NCBI GenBank assembly: GCA_018268395.1
Contig: JAFDWQ010000001.1
Coordinates: forward strand, 1,053,356 to 1,117,355
DNA length: 64,000 nt
Reading direction: 5' to 3'
Source of the DNA: Armatimonadota bacterium
Lineage (GTDB): Bacteria; Armatimonadota; Fimbriimonadia; Fimbriimonadales; Fimbriimonadaceae
The position numbers and the translations under genes were made by a program. Below, piece after piece: positions 26,814 through 37,225 of this stretch; positions within the stretch are counted from its first letter, which is position 1; every line of letters begins with the position of its first letter. The notes beneath the pieces are model-generated. The model had not been told where the DNA came from. It did no database searches and saw nothing but the letters and a program-made list of their open reading frames with translations.

Positions 26814-27935
26814 TTATCCCAGTCGGTCGGGGTTCAATCCTTCGAGCTCGGGTAAGACGAAGACGCCGTCCTTACGGATCAAACGGTCGTCGAACCAGAT
26901 TTCGCCCCCACCGTAGTCGGGCCGCTGGATGAGGACCGTGTCCCAGTGGATCGCGCTCTTGTTCCCGTTGCCGCCCGGAGGCGGATACGCGTTTCCGGGC
27001 GTAAAGTGGAAGCTGCCCGCGATCTTTTCGTCGAACAGGGTGTCCTTCATCGGGTGAAGGATGTAGGGGTTGAACCCGATGGCGAACTCGCCGATATATC
27101 GGGCGCCCTCGTCCGTGTCGAGGATTTGGTTGACTTTGTCGGTCAAGGCGCCGGCCGAAGCCTCGACGATCTTGCCCGCCTTGAAGGCGTAGCGGATGTC
27201 CTTGAACTCGGTCCCTTGATAGAGGCTGACGGTGTTGAACTGGATCGTGCCTTCGACAGACTCTTTGACGGGGCACGAGAAGCACTCGCCGTCGGGGATG
27301 TTGCGCAATCCGACACACGGCTTGCTCCCGATGTCCTTGATGCTGAACCGTAGGTCAGTCCCCGGTCCCTTGATGTGGACGCGGTCGGTCGCGTTCATCA
27401 GGTCCTCGAGGGGACGGCACGCCGCCTCCATCTTCTTGTAGTCCATCGTGCAGACACGGAAGTAGAAGTCTTCGAAGGCCTGAGTCGACATCGCGGCCTG
27501 TTGCGCCATGCTGGGACTGGGCCATCGCAAGGCCACCCACTTCGTGTTCGGTACGCGCCGTTCGAAGACCACCGGCGTTGCGTAAACGCGTTGCCAGAGG
27601 GCGACGTTTTCGCTCGGGACGTCCACAGTGTTGCTGACGTTGTGCCCTCCACGGATGGCGATGTAGGCCGTCATGCGGTCCATTTCGTAGGCTTCGACGT
27701 CGGCGATCAAAGCCGCGTTGGCCTCGTCCATATCGAGCATCGCTTGACGGCGGACGGTCTCGTTCTCCAACCGTACGACGACTTGTGCGCCCCTTGACCG
27801 TGCGACCTTGACCACTTCGGCCACGGCCTCGAAAGGAACGTCGGAGGCGTGGACGAGCACACGGTCCTCGGGGGTCAGGCGCGTCGAATGGTCGCACAGG
27901 AGCTCGGCGAGCCGCGAGACACGTGGATCGAGCAT
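26814..27935 (-). CDS. M29-family aminopeptidase
   Basis: 373 residues. Family features include MDRMTAYIAIRGGHNVSN, HIKGPGTDLRFSI, RNIPDGECFSCPVKESVEG (metal Glu), FAIGFNPYI, GSFHFTPGNAYP and HWDTVLIQRPDYGGGEIWFDD. These are cytoplasmic two-metal leucyl-type aminopeptidases (AmpS/AmpT/PepS). Start ATG 27935 is set by TAACCT six bases upstream. First gene of a pair with the methyltransferase. Confidence 0.92.
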   Translation of the reverse strand: MLDPRVSRLAELLCDHSTRLTPEDRVLVHASDVPFEAVAEVVKVARSRGAQVVVRLENETVRRQAMLDMDEANAALIADVEAYEMDRMTAYIAIRGGHNVSNTVDVPSENVALWQRVYATPVVFERRVPNTKWVALRWPSPSMAQQAAMSTQAFEDFYFRVCTMDYKKMEAACRPLEDLMNATDRVHIKGPGTDLRFSIKDIGSKPCVGLRNIPDGECFSCPVKESVEGTIQFNTVSLYQGTEFKDIRYAFKAGKIVEASAGALTDKVNQILDTDEGARYIGEFAIGFNPYILHPMKDTLFDEKIAGSFHFTPGNAYPPPGGNGNKSAIHWDTVLIQRPDYGGGEIWFDDRLIRKDGVFVLPELEGLNPDRLG

Positions 27936-27941
27936 TCCGGA

Positions 27942-27947
27942 AGGTTA
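27942..27947 (-). promoter_or_regulatory. -10 box TAACCT, leaderless M29 aminopeptidase
   Basis: TAACCT, TCCGGA, then ATG 27935 on the minus strand; no Shine-Dalgarno site. Confidence 0.55.
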
Positions 27948-27980
27948 CCGTCCGCTCGGTCGGGCCCGCAGACGGGTCAA

Positions 27981-28003
27981 GGCCCGGGGCTTAGCCCCGG
28001 GCC
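27981..28003 (-). terminator. Terminator-like hairpin after the 28012 gene
   Basis: Perfect ten-base stem GGCCCGGGGC / GCCCCGGGCC with a TTA loop (TAA on the minus strand). Only TTGACC follows on the minus strand, so it lacks a strong U-tract. Confidence 0.6.
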
Positions 28004-28011
28004 GTCCGGCC

Positions 28012-28719
28012 TTAGCTGCCTCGTGACGAGATGAAGCGCTGGCCGTAGAACACGAACGGGAAGTCTTGGCCGGACAACCCGTCTTGAACGGAGTACCAGC
28101 CCGCCCCCCCGTTGTTCGACTGGAGCGCGTTGGCTCCGTAGGTCGTCTTGTACCCAGGATTAGCCAGGTACGGCGTCCAGGGGCCGGAGAAAGGCCAGGT
28201 TCCGGTCGCCGACCAGACCAGGTAATAGTCGCCCGGCGTCAGGACAGTGTCGAACTGGACGTCCACTTGCTGAAGCCACCGGATGTCGAGCGGCTGACCG
28301 TTGTGGATGCGGAACATGTCCGACATCTTCGCCCTAAGGAAGCTGCCGGTGCTTACGAGGGCACCGACCCCGCCTGCGGCCGTCTTCTTCCGGATCTCGA
28401 ACAGTCCGCCTTTCACAGTCGGGACGACGGCGTTGGTCTGGTACATCCAAAGGGTCGCACCTGTGACCTGCCACTTGGTGTTCGAGACCGTGAAGTCGTC
28501 GGCCAACCGGTCGTTACCCCCGTTCCAGTTCGCAGAGCGGAAACCGCAGACGGTGCAACCCTTCTGCACTTCGCTCCAGAACCCACCGAGCGAACGGGTG
28601 CCGGTCTTGAGGCCTTCTTGACCGACGTCGTTCGCTTCAGCGTTGTTGTAGACGATTTGACCTTGAGTGAAGCCGTTCGCGCAGGCGCAAACGGCCAGAG
28701 AAATCATGATCGCTTTCAT
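28012..28719 (-). CDS. Secreted protein of unknown function
   Basis: 235 residues with signal peptide MKAIMISLAVCACANGFTQ. The mature protein is rich in Trp, Tyr, Asn and Gly and looks like a beta-sandwich (DRLADDFTVSNTKWQVTGATLWMYQ, DVQFDTVLTPGDYYLVWSATG). The layout LADDFTV followed by WQVTGATLW resembles surface proteins of PEP-CTERM bacteria, but there is no PEP-CTERM tail. The leader carries a six-base hairpin (GCCGGG/CCCGGC) just before the purine-rich GGAG. Neighbour of a true PEP-CTERM gene. Confidence 0.7.
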   Translation of the reverse strand: MKAIMISLAVCACANGFTQGQIVYNNAEANDVGQEGLKTGTRSLGGFWSEVQKGCTVCGFRSANWNGGNDRLADDFTVSNTKWQVTGATLWMYQTNAVVPTVKGGLFEIRKKTAAGGVGALVSTGSFLRAKMSDMFRIHNGQPLDIRWLQQVDVQFDTVLTPGDYYLVWSATGTWPFSGPWTPYLANPGYKTTYGANALQSNNGGAGWYSVQDGLSGQDFPFVFYGQRFISSRGS

Positions 28720-28924
28720 TCTTCAAACTCCGCCGGGAAAACCCGGCTGCAAAAAAACCAGTCCTCAAGACGAGGGCAGGTACTCAATATTCTGGTGATC
28801 TGGTCACCGAAAGTTCGTGCCTAAGCTCGAATTTCAGGTATTAATGCGGGACTTTTTGGGAAACTTTTGGAGGAATGTCGGCGTCTACACACTCTTATCT
28901 TAGTTTGGGCCACGTTTCTATATG

Positions 28925-28962
28925 AAAAGGTCGGGGCATCCTTAGGAAGGACGCTCCGACCT
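28925..28962 (-). terminator. Intrinsic terminator after the PEP-CTERM gene
   Basis: AGGTCGG...CCGACCT stem (28928-28962 with inner GCGTCC/GGATGC pairing) followed on the minus strand by TTTTC. Confidence 0.8.
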
Positions 28963-28982
28963 GAATCGGGCGGGTTATAGGC

Positions 28983-29687
28983 TCACTTTCGGCGCTTACG
29001 GGCCAAAGCCACGGTGCCGGCTCCAAGCGCGAGCATCGAGAACGGTTCGGGAACCACGTTGAACTGCATGCCGAAGTTCGCCGCGGGGTTTCCGCCGAAG
29101 GGCGAATTGAAGACCGTGCCCGCAGGATTGTTGCTCAGGAAGGAGCCCGGTGTGCTGCTCACGAACATCTTGTCCGCGCTCGTTCCGACCGTAGGAGGCC
29201 CGTAAAGGCCCATGCCCAGCTTATCGAGTTGGGCAGCCGTCGTACCCGACGCGCCGCTGTTGTCGAAGAAGAACCCGACCCAGAGGTTGGCGGACGGCAG
29301 GACGATGTTGTTGGCGGTCAGGTCGGCAGAGTACAACGTCACGCCGGTGCCGATCGACGTTGCAGCGAACGTGACGCCGCCAAGGGCCGTTCCCGGACCG
29401 CCGCCCGTTCCGTCCGTCTGGAAGAACCGGAGCCGCATGCGGGCGGTCGTGGCCGACGTGTTCAGGTTCGCGATGGCGAACTTGATCGCGCCGAGCTGAC
29501 CGCTTCCCGTCATGTTCAGGTCGTCGAGGACGATGTTCGTCGTCAAGACGCCGCTGACCGACGTGGTGCCTCCCGCGGCGAAAGCGGAAGACATGAACGA
29601 CGTCGTGTTGTCGTAGACCAGTTGGGCGTTCGCCCCTACGCTTATGGCGACCGACGCCAAGATTAAGACCTTCTTCATTGTTGTCAT
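28983..29687 (-). CDS. PEP-CTERM surface protein
   Basis: 234 residues from ATG 29687 (ATG 29678 is also possible). Signal peptide KKVLILASVAISVGANA, then a Thr/Gly/Asn-rich beta domain (VSGVLTTNIVLDDLNMTGSGQLG, ANLWVGFFFDNSGASG). It ends VPEPFSMLALGAGTVALARKRRK: the PEP motif, a membrane helix and a basic tail that exosortase recognises before the protein is cut and released or attached outside. No exosortase is in the window. The 263-base gap 28720-28982 holds its terminator and the promoter region of the next gene and nothing else I can see. Confidence 0.85.
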   Translation of the reverse strand: MTTMKKVLILASVAISVGANAQLVYDNTTSFMSSAFAAGGTTSVSGVLTTNIVLDDLNMTGSGQLGAIKFAIANLNTSATTARMRLRFFQTDGTGGGPGTALGGVTFAATSIGTGVTLYSADLTANNIVLPSANLWVGFFFDNSGASGTTAAQLDKLGMGLYGPPTVGTSADKMFVSSTPGSFLSNNPAGTVFNSPFGGNPAANFGMQFNVVPEPFSMLALGAGTVALARKRRK

Positions 29688-29827
29688 GACCCTCAAGCCT
29701 CAGGAGTTCGATCCCTCGAGGCCAAGACAAAATGATATAGCAGGCGTCTAGCAAACCAGACGGTCGGCGGGCCAAGAGCGTGCAAAGGGAGGAGAATCCG
29801 GCAGACTTGCTTGGGTCTGGTCGGGAC

Positions 29828-30648
29828 TTAGGAAAGCCTCAATGGCTTTTGAGCGACAGCGTAGGTTTCCGGAGTCAGGTAGGCCAGGTCTTGTGGAAGG
29901 CCCGAAGGAGCCGTCGGGGACAGGGCCGGTCCGTGGCCCGCCCAACAGAACGCGCTATACCCGCCGAAGCTCGGCACGGCCGCCCAATAGGAGCCGACCT
30001 GGGGGAACACCTTTGCGTAGAGCCTCTGGATCTCGTCCAGGGAGTACGGACAGAAGACCATGTTGTCGGCCTGGGTCACGACGTACCCGCCAGGAGCAAG
30101 GAGCCGCTTGACGTCCCGATAGAAGTCCTCGGTGAAGAGCATCTCGCTGAGTTCGCCCTCCTCCTCTTCGTAGACGTCGGTACAGTCCACGACGATCAGG
30201 TCGTAAGGATCGTGGTCAGACTGGGCAAAGGCGAACGCGTCGCCGACCGTAAGGTGGACGCGAGGGTCGTCAAAAGCACCGTCGCTGACGGTCGGCAGCG
30301 ACCTGCGGCTCACGTCGATGACGCCTTGATCGATTTCGACCATGTCGATCCGTTGCAAGGACGAACGGCGGCACAGTTCTCGGAGCACGCCTCCGTCTCC
30401 TCCGCCGACGACGAGCGCCCGTCGGGGGTCGGGGACGTTGGACAAGGGCGTCCAGACGAGTGCCTCGTGGTACGCGCGTTCGTCAAACGTCGTCAACTGG
30501 ATGTGCCCGTCGAGCAACAGCATCCGCCCGAACACGTCCGACTCGTAGACTTCCACAAGCTGGTATTCGGTCTGCACGGATTCGATCCGGGACGACACCT
30601 CGACCGACATCGTCAGCTTTCCTGACCGGATCGGGAACGTAAGCGTCA

Positions 30649-30649
<1 letters not shown>
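29828..30649 (-). CDS. speE: Spermidine synthase
   Basis: 273 residues. Transfers aminopropyl from decarboxylated SAM to putrescine. Characteristic motifs: VFGRMLLLDGHIQLTTFDERAYHE, VVGGGDGGVLRELCR (cofactor loop), MVEIDQGVID, VHLTVGDAFAF and LIVVDCTDVYEEEE. ATG 30649 overlaps the gyrB TGA (TGATG), so it is translated with gyrB, an unusual pairing. The family also includes agmatine aminopropyltransferases, which cannot be told apart here. Confidence 0.93.
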
Positions 30650-32889
<2,240 letters not shown>

Positions 32890-32905
32890 TCAGGTATGAT
32901 TGCAC

Positions 32906-32915
32906 TATCAATAAT
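32906..32915. promoter_or_regulatory. Possible GntR operator, TATCAATAAT
   Basis: TATCAATAAT in the AT-rich gap between gyrB and the GntR gene. The same ten bases occur at 33791-33800 just after that gene, there inside an inverted repeat. Confidence 0.35.
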
Positions 32916-33024
32916 CAGGCGTTGTGGCTTGGTTGTTGTGGTTTGTTTACTATTTAGGTAATGGCAATGAAGACTTGTAACGTCGGCTTTTTCGGCCTTG
33001 ACGGGCCGAATCGGGAGCGAACCT

Positions 33025-33744
33025 TTGCATGAAAACACTTCGCCCGTGTTCCGGACGACCATCCGGATGCAGGTCCGTGACCGACTGATCGAAGGCATCA
33101 TCAACGGTAAGTTTCCGGCGGGACAGAGGCTGCGCGAACTGGAAGTCGCGGAGATGTTCCGCACCAGTCAAGGCACGGTGCGCGAGGCGTTGCGCGAACT
33201 GGAGGCCATGGGTCTCGTCCACTCCGAAGCCCACCGAGGGACATGGGTCCGCGAGTTCGGGGTCAAGGACATCGTCGGCAACTACGAAGTCCGGACCGTG
33301 ATCGATGGACTGGCGTGCCGGCTGGCGGCCACCAACAGGAACCTCCCGTTGAGGGTGCTCAAAGAACTGGCGGACGAGACGCTGAAGTACGCGGTCGCGG
33401 ACGACCTTGAACGGTTCCTCGCCGCCGATTACGAGTTCCATAGCGTGATCGTCCATGCGGCCGAGAACGAACCGCTGTTCATGGTCTGGCGCTCGTTGAT
33501 CTCGTCGGTCACGATCGTCACCAGACAGGCGCTGCCTCCGACCGACTCGGACCAAGTGGCGAGCCGGGTCTTCCTGTCGGAACAGCACTATCCGATCGTC
33601 GAGGCCCTCTCGAACGGCGATCCGGACGGAGCGGAAGCGGCGATGAAGGAGCACATGGCCTCGGTCATCACGACCGTCAAAAAGGTGTACGCGGAGACGT
33701 CGTTCGCTTCGGAAAGAGAGAACGGCCACACTGTGAACAGGTAA
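33025..33744 (+). CDS. GntR-family regulator, FCD (FadR) subgroup
   Basis: 239 residues from TTG 33025, chosen because GGAG lies six bases upstream; TTG 32998 is an alternative. The winged helix (VRDRLIEGIINGKFPAGQRLRELEVAEMFRTSQGTVREALRELEAMGLV) is followed by an all-helical FCD effector domain with the usual metal-type residues (DYEFHSVIVHAAENEPLF, EQHYPIVEALSNGDPDGAEAAMKEH). It probably senses a carboxylic acid; ligand unknown. Candidate operators flank the gene. Confidence 0.88.
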   Translation: MHENTSPVFRTTIRMQVRDRLIEGIINGKFPAGQRLRELEVAEMFRTSQGTVREALRELEAMGLVHSEAHRGTWVREFGVKDIVGNYEVRTVIDGLACRLAATNRNLPLRVLKELADETLKYAVADDLERFLAADYEFHSVIVHAAENEPLFMVWRSLISSVTIVTRQALPPTDSDQVASRVFLSEQHYPIVEALSNGDPDGAEAAMKEHMASVITTVKKVYAETSFASERENGHTVNR

Positions 33745-33783
33745 GAATCCTGGGCCGACCGCCCTAACGCGAGTATTATCGGT

Positions 33784-33809
33784 CCCCGATTATCAATAAT
33801 GGATCGGGG
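33784..33809. repeat. Nested inverted repeat, candidate operator
   Basis: CCCCGAT (33784-33790) and ATCGGGG (33803-33809) form a seven-base stem around a second palindrome ATTATCAATAAT (33789-33800). It ends three bases before ATG 33812. No T-run follows, so an operator fits better than a terminator. Confidence 0.45.
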
Positions 33810-33811
33810 GC

Positions 33812-34138
33812 ATGGTGACACTTTCGGTAAGGGCGGTCGGATCTTGTTCGGCCGATGAAGGCGCGGCGGTCGTCATCGAATTCTGCACGTCGGACGGACA
33901 CACCGTGTGGCGCCTGCCCGTCCTTGACGGACTCGAAGCCGACGACGTCCAGCGCGACGTCGCCTCCAGGATCCGTGACGTCCTCGACCGGCAGGAGCAA
34001 ACCTGGTCGGAAACAAGGACGTGGATCCAGCGTGCCGCCAATGCCGGCCCGGACACTTTTTCTCCCCGTGAGCACTCCCGGTTCGGGGAAGGCGGGGACA
34101 CGGCGGTCCCGCGCAAGCGGGCCGCCGGTCCTCATTGA
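33812..34138 (+). CDS. Small hypothetical protein
   Basis: 108 residues. Starts MVTLSVRAVGSCSADEGAAVV. A short conserved-looking core (VIEFCTSDGHTVWRLPVLDGLEADDVQRDVASRIRDVL) is followed by a polar tail. No family recognised. The nested inverted repeat immediately upstream suggests it is regulated by the GntR protein. GTG 33815 is an alternative start. Doubtful because it is short, but base usage is like its neighbours. Confidence 0.4.
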   Translation: MVTLSVRAVGSCSADEGAAVVIEFCTSDGHTVWRLPVLDGLEADDVQRDVASRIRDVLDRQEQTWSETRTWIQRAANAGPDTFSPREHSRFGEGGDTAVPRKRAAGPH

Positions 34139-34285
34139 CCATCGGCTCTCGGCGACCGGCCACGCCTGTGACGAAGCTGTGACGAGCCTCGCCGTACGAT
34201 CCTGACAAGTACTTGGCCCGCCGACGAGTCCGAACACCGTTCCCGGTAACGGCTCCGAAGGACGGTCGGGCCAGGGCAGGACGGA

Positions 34286-34291
34286 TACAAT
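34286..34291 (+). promoter_or_regulatory. -10 box TACAAT before the BTAD regulator
   Basis: TACAAT 15 bases before ATG 34307; predicted leader about eight bases, without a Shine-Dalgarno site. Confidence 0.4.
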
Positions 34292-34306
34292 GGTCGGGCA
34301 CCGGAC

Positions 34307-37222
34307 ATGCAAATCGGAGAGCCTGACCCTGTCTGGAGGGTGGAACTGTTCGGCGGACTTACGGCCGTCGCGGTCGGGAAACGGATCACACGGTTCCGCA
34401 CCCGGAAGACCGCTTCCCTTTTCGCCTACCTCAGCTTCCACCACGACAGGCCGCACTCCAGGGAAGTCCTGACCGACATGTTCTGGCCAGAGGCCAACCT
34501 CGATGCCGGTCGGCAAAGCCTGCGCATGGCCCTGTCCGCGCTCCGGGAAGCGCTTGAAACCGAAGACGGGGCCGGGACCGTCGTCGTCAGCGACCGTTCC
34601 ACCGTCCAGATCACCGGAGTCCGGACCGACGTCGACGAGTTCGAAGACGCCGTCAGCGGTCCGAACGACCTCACCCGGTTGGCAAGGGCGCTCCGCTCGG
34701 TGAAAGGGCCGCTGTTGCAGGGGTTCGACGACCATTGGATCGTGGCCCAGTGGCTGAGGCTCGAAGAAGCCTACGCGCAAGCCGCCGTGCGGCTGATGGA
34801 CACAGCGTTGGACCAGGGTGCAGTGAAGGACGCGATCCTGATCGGGAAGGAGGCGACCGCGCTTCTCGGCCCGCGCGAAGACGTCCACTTGTCCTTGATC
34901 AAGCTTTACGTCGCGGACGGCAGCCCGGGTCAAGCGATCGCACAGTTCGAGGATCTCGAAAGGACGCTCGACGAACAATGGGGCGAGACGCCCTCGGACA
35001 AGGCGTACCAAGTCTTGGAAGCCGTGCCGAAAGGGGCGAAGCCCCCGGGCCGGGTTCCAAGACCCTCCGTCCCTGCTCGCACGAGCTCGTTCGTCGGACG
35101 AGAGTCGGAGACGGACGACGCGCTCGACCGTCTGCTGGACCAGGGCGTCCGCCTTCTCACGTTGATCGGACCGGGCGGCAGCGGAAAGACGGCCCTCGCC
35201 CGTGAGGTCGCGACGAGGGCCGTCGAGAGCTTCGCGGGAAGAGTGTGGCTCGTCGAACTGGCCGACCTGGCTCAGGCCGACCGGATCTGCGGTGCCGTCC
35301 TCGAAACCGTGGCCGGACCGACGGACAAAAAGGCCGGGCCCGACGACGTCGGTGACGTCCTGGGCGACGGCCCGGGCCTGCTCGTCCTGGACAACCTGGA
35401 ACAGCTCCTTCCCGATGGAGCGTTGCAGGTCAAATCGCTCCTGGAACGGGTTCCTGGCCTGACGGTGCTGGCGACCTCGCGTATGACCCTCGGCCTCGAC
35501 GGTGAGCACGTGTTCCGGGTCCCGCCCTTGCCTGTTCCGTCCGTTCAGGCCAAGCCCTCCGAGATCGCTCGGTCTCCGAGCGTCGCATTGTTCGTCGACC
35601 GTGCCGCCGCCGTGACGCCGGAGTTCCGGCTCGGGCCGGACAACGCTTTTGCCGTGGCCGAAATCTGCCGAAGGCTCGACGGGCTGCCGTTGGCCGTCGA
35701 AATCGCAGCGGCGAAGACCGTCACGGGTTCTCCCGCCCAGATCCTCTCTAAACTAGGAGGGTCGGTCGATTTCCTGGTCAGTCGGAAGCGTGACGTGCCG
35801 GACCGTCATCAAAGCTTACGGGCGGCGCTGGACTGGAGCATCGGGCTCCTCGACGAGGGTCTCAAGGCCACGTTCTCTGAACTTTCGGTGTTCCGTGGCG
35901 GCCTGACCCTCGCGGCCGGCGAATCGGTGACCCGGTCTCGAAACTTCGAGGACGACCTCGCCCGCCTCGTCGAGGCGTCGTTGGTCCAGGCCGAGCCGTC
36001 TGGCGCCGAGCCGAGGTTCAGGCTTCTCGAGCCGGTCCGGGAATACGCGGCCGAGGGACTGGAACCGCTCCATCGGGCTGAAATCCGGCGGAGGCACTTC
36101 GAGGCGTTTCTGAAACTGGCGCAGGGCCAAGGTCTGGGAAACCTTGATCCTGGATCGAAGGCTTGGCTCGACGCGCTCCACCGCGACCACGAAAACCTGT
36201 GCGCCGCCTTTGAATCGGTGTGGGACGGCGTGATCGACTGCCGGCAAGCGATCGAACTCGTCGCCGCGTCGCGGGACATGTTCCGGCCAAGGGGTCACAC
36301 CGCGGTGTGGCGCGTTTACGTGGCCGAACTGTGGGACACGCTCGGACCAGAACAGGGCACGTGGGTCAAAGCCGCGATCAGACTGGAACAAGCCAGGCTG
36401 AGTTCGAACGCCCTCGATGGTGCCACTGTTCGTGCGATGTATGAAGAGGGCCTCGTTCTGGCCCAAGAGACGGGTGATCCTGCACAACTGGCCACCGCCC
36501 ACGCCGGGTTCGCGGGGGCGCTGAAGTTCTCGGGCGAATACGAACGTTCGATCGGGCACTATGAGGAAGCCGCCGCCAGTTTCGAAGCGCTCGAAGACCA
36601 TCGCGGACTCGCGAATACGATCCGACAGATGGCCATGAGTTACGCCAGCATGGGCGACCATGAGATGACGTACGAGACTTTGAAGCGGGCCTTGCCCCAT
36701 GCGCGCATCAGTGGCGAAGCCGACGCCTTAGCGTGGACTTTGACGGACCTGGGGGTCGAACACGCCATTCACGGACATCTGGAGGAATCCAAAGAATGCT
36801 TCCGGGAGGCCCACGAGACGTGCCGGCAGACGAACAACGTCCACATGCAGTCGATCGTGTACTGGCAGCAAGCCGAATCCGAGTTGCGGACACGGCGCCC
36901 GGCCGAATCGGTGGCGACCCATCGGCTCAGCGTCGTGTGTGCCCTGGAAGCGAACTTCAAGGACGGACTGAAGTGGATCCTGCTTTCTTTCGGATGCGCG
37001 CTCGCGGAAAACGGCCAAGACGCGCTGGCCCTCAAGACACTGGCCCGGACGGCCAAATGGCGGGAAGTCGAACGGCGGATGCTCAGTGGCGACGAGCACG
37101 AAATCTACGGTCCGGCCCGGGCCGCGCTTGAGGACCGTCTAGGCACCTCGTTCGAGTCGCAATGGCGGGCGGCTGAGTCGTGCGACCTGGACGCCTTGAT
37201 CGACGAGCTCGTCGCCCTTTAG
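34307..37222 (+). CDS. SARP/BTAD-type regulator with NB-ARC ATPase and TPR repeats
   Basis: 971 residues. Order: winged-helix DNA-binding region (about 10-100; ELFGGLTAVAVGKRITRFRTRKTASLFAYL), BTAD domain (about 105-250), NB-ARC/STAND ATPase with Walker A LIGPGGSGKTALARE, Walker B LLVLDNLEQLL and sensor TVLATSRMTLGLDGEHV, GLPLAVEIAA, then C-terminal TPR-like helices (about 600-960). Such proteins, like AfsR, are large ATP-dependent activators of secondary metabolism or stress genes. No adjacent biosynthetic cluster indicates a target. Its 3' end is three bases from the converging permease gene. Confidence 0.85.
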   Translation: MQIGEPDPVWRVELFGGLTAVAVGKRITRFRTRKTASLFAYLSFHHDRPHSREVLTDMFWPEANLDAGRQSLRMALSALREALETEDGAGTVVVSDRSTVQITGVRTDVDEFEDAVSGPNDLTRLARALRSVKGPLLQGFDDHWIVAQWLRLEEAYAQAAVRLMDTALDQGAVKDAILIGKEATALLGPREDVHLSLIKLYVADGSPGQAIAQFEDLERTLDEQWGETPSDKAYQVLEAVPKGAKPPGRVPRPSVPARTSSFVGRESETDDALDRLLDQGVRLLTLIGPGGSGKTALAREVATRAVESFAGRVWLVELADLAQADRICGAVLETVAGPTDKKAGPDDVGDVLGDGPGLLVLDNLEQLLPDGALQVKSLLERVPGLTVLATSRMTLGLDGEHVFRVPPLPVPSVQAKPSEIARSPSVALFVDRAAAVTPEFRLGPDNAFAVAEICRRLDGLPLAVEIAAAKTVTGSPAQILSKLGGSVDFLVSRKRDVPDRHQSLRAALDWSIGLLDEGLKATFSELSVFRGGLTLAAGESVTRSRNFEDDLARLVEASLVQAEPSGAEPRFRLLEPVREYAAEGLEPLHRAEIRRRHFEAFLKLAQGQGLGNLDPGSKAWLDALHRDHENLCAAFESVWDGVIDCRQAIELVAASRDMFRPRGHTAVWRVYVAELWDTLGPEQGTWVKAAIRLEQARLSSNALDGATVRAMYEEGLVLAQETGDPAQLATAHAGFAGALKFSGEYERSIGHYEEAAASFEALEDHRGLANTIRQMAMSYASMGDHEMTYETLKRALPHARISGEADALAWTLTDLGVEHAIHGHLEESKECFREAHETCRQTNNVHMQSIVYWQQAESELRTRRPAESVATHRLSVVCALEANFKDGLKWILLSFGCALAENGQDALALKTLARTAKWREVERRMLSGDEHEIYGPARAALEDRLGTSFESQWRAAESCDLDALIDELVAL

Positions 37223-37225
37223 GCT

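Noticed and set aside
33776..35509. 577-codon minus-strand frame opposite the BTAD regulator
   Set aside because: The plus strand holds an intact 971-residue domain series; the minus frame is its antisense.
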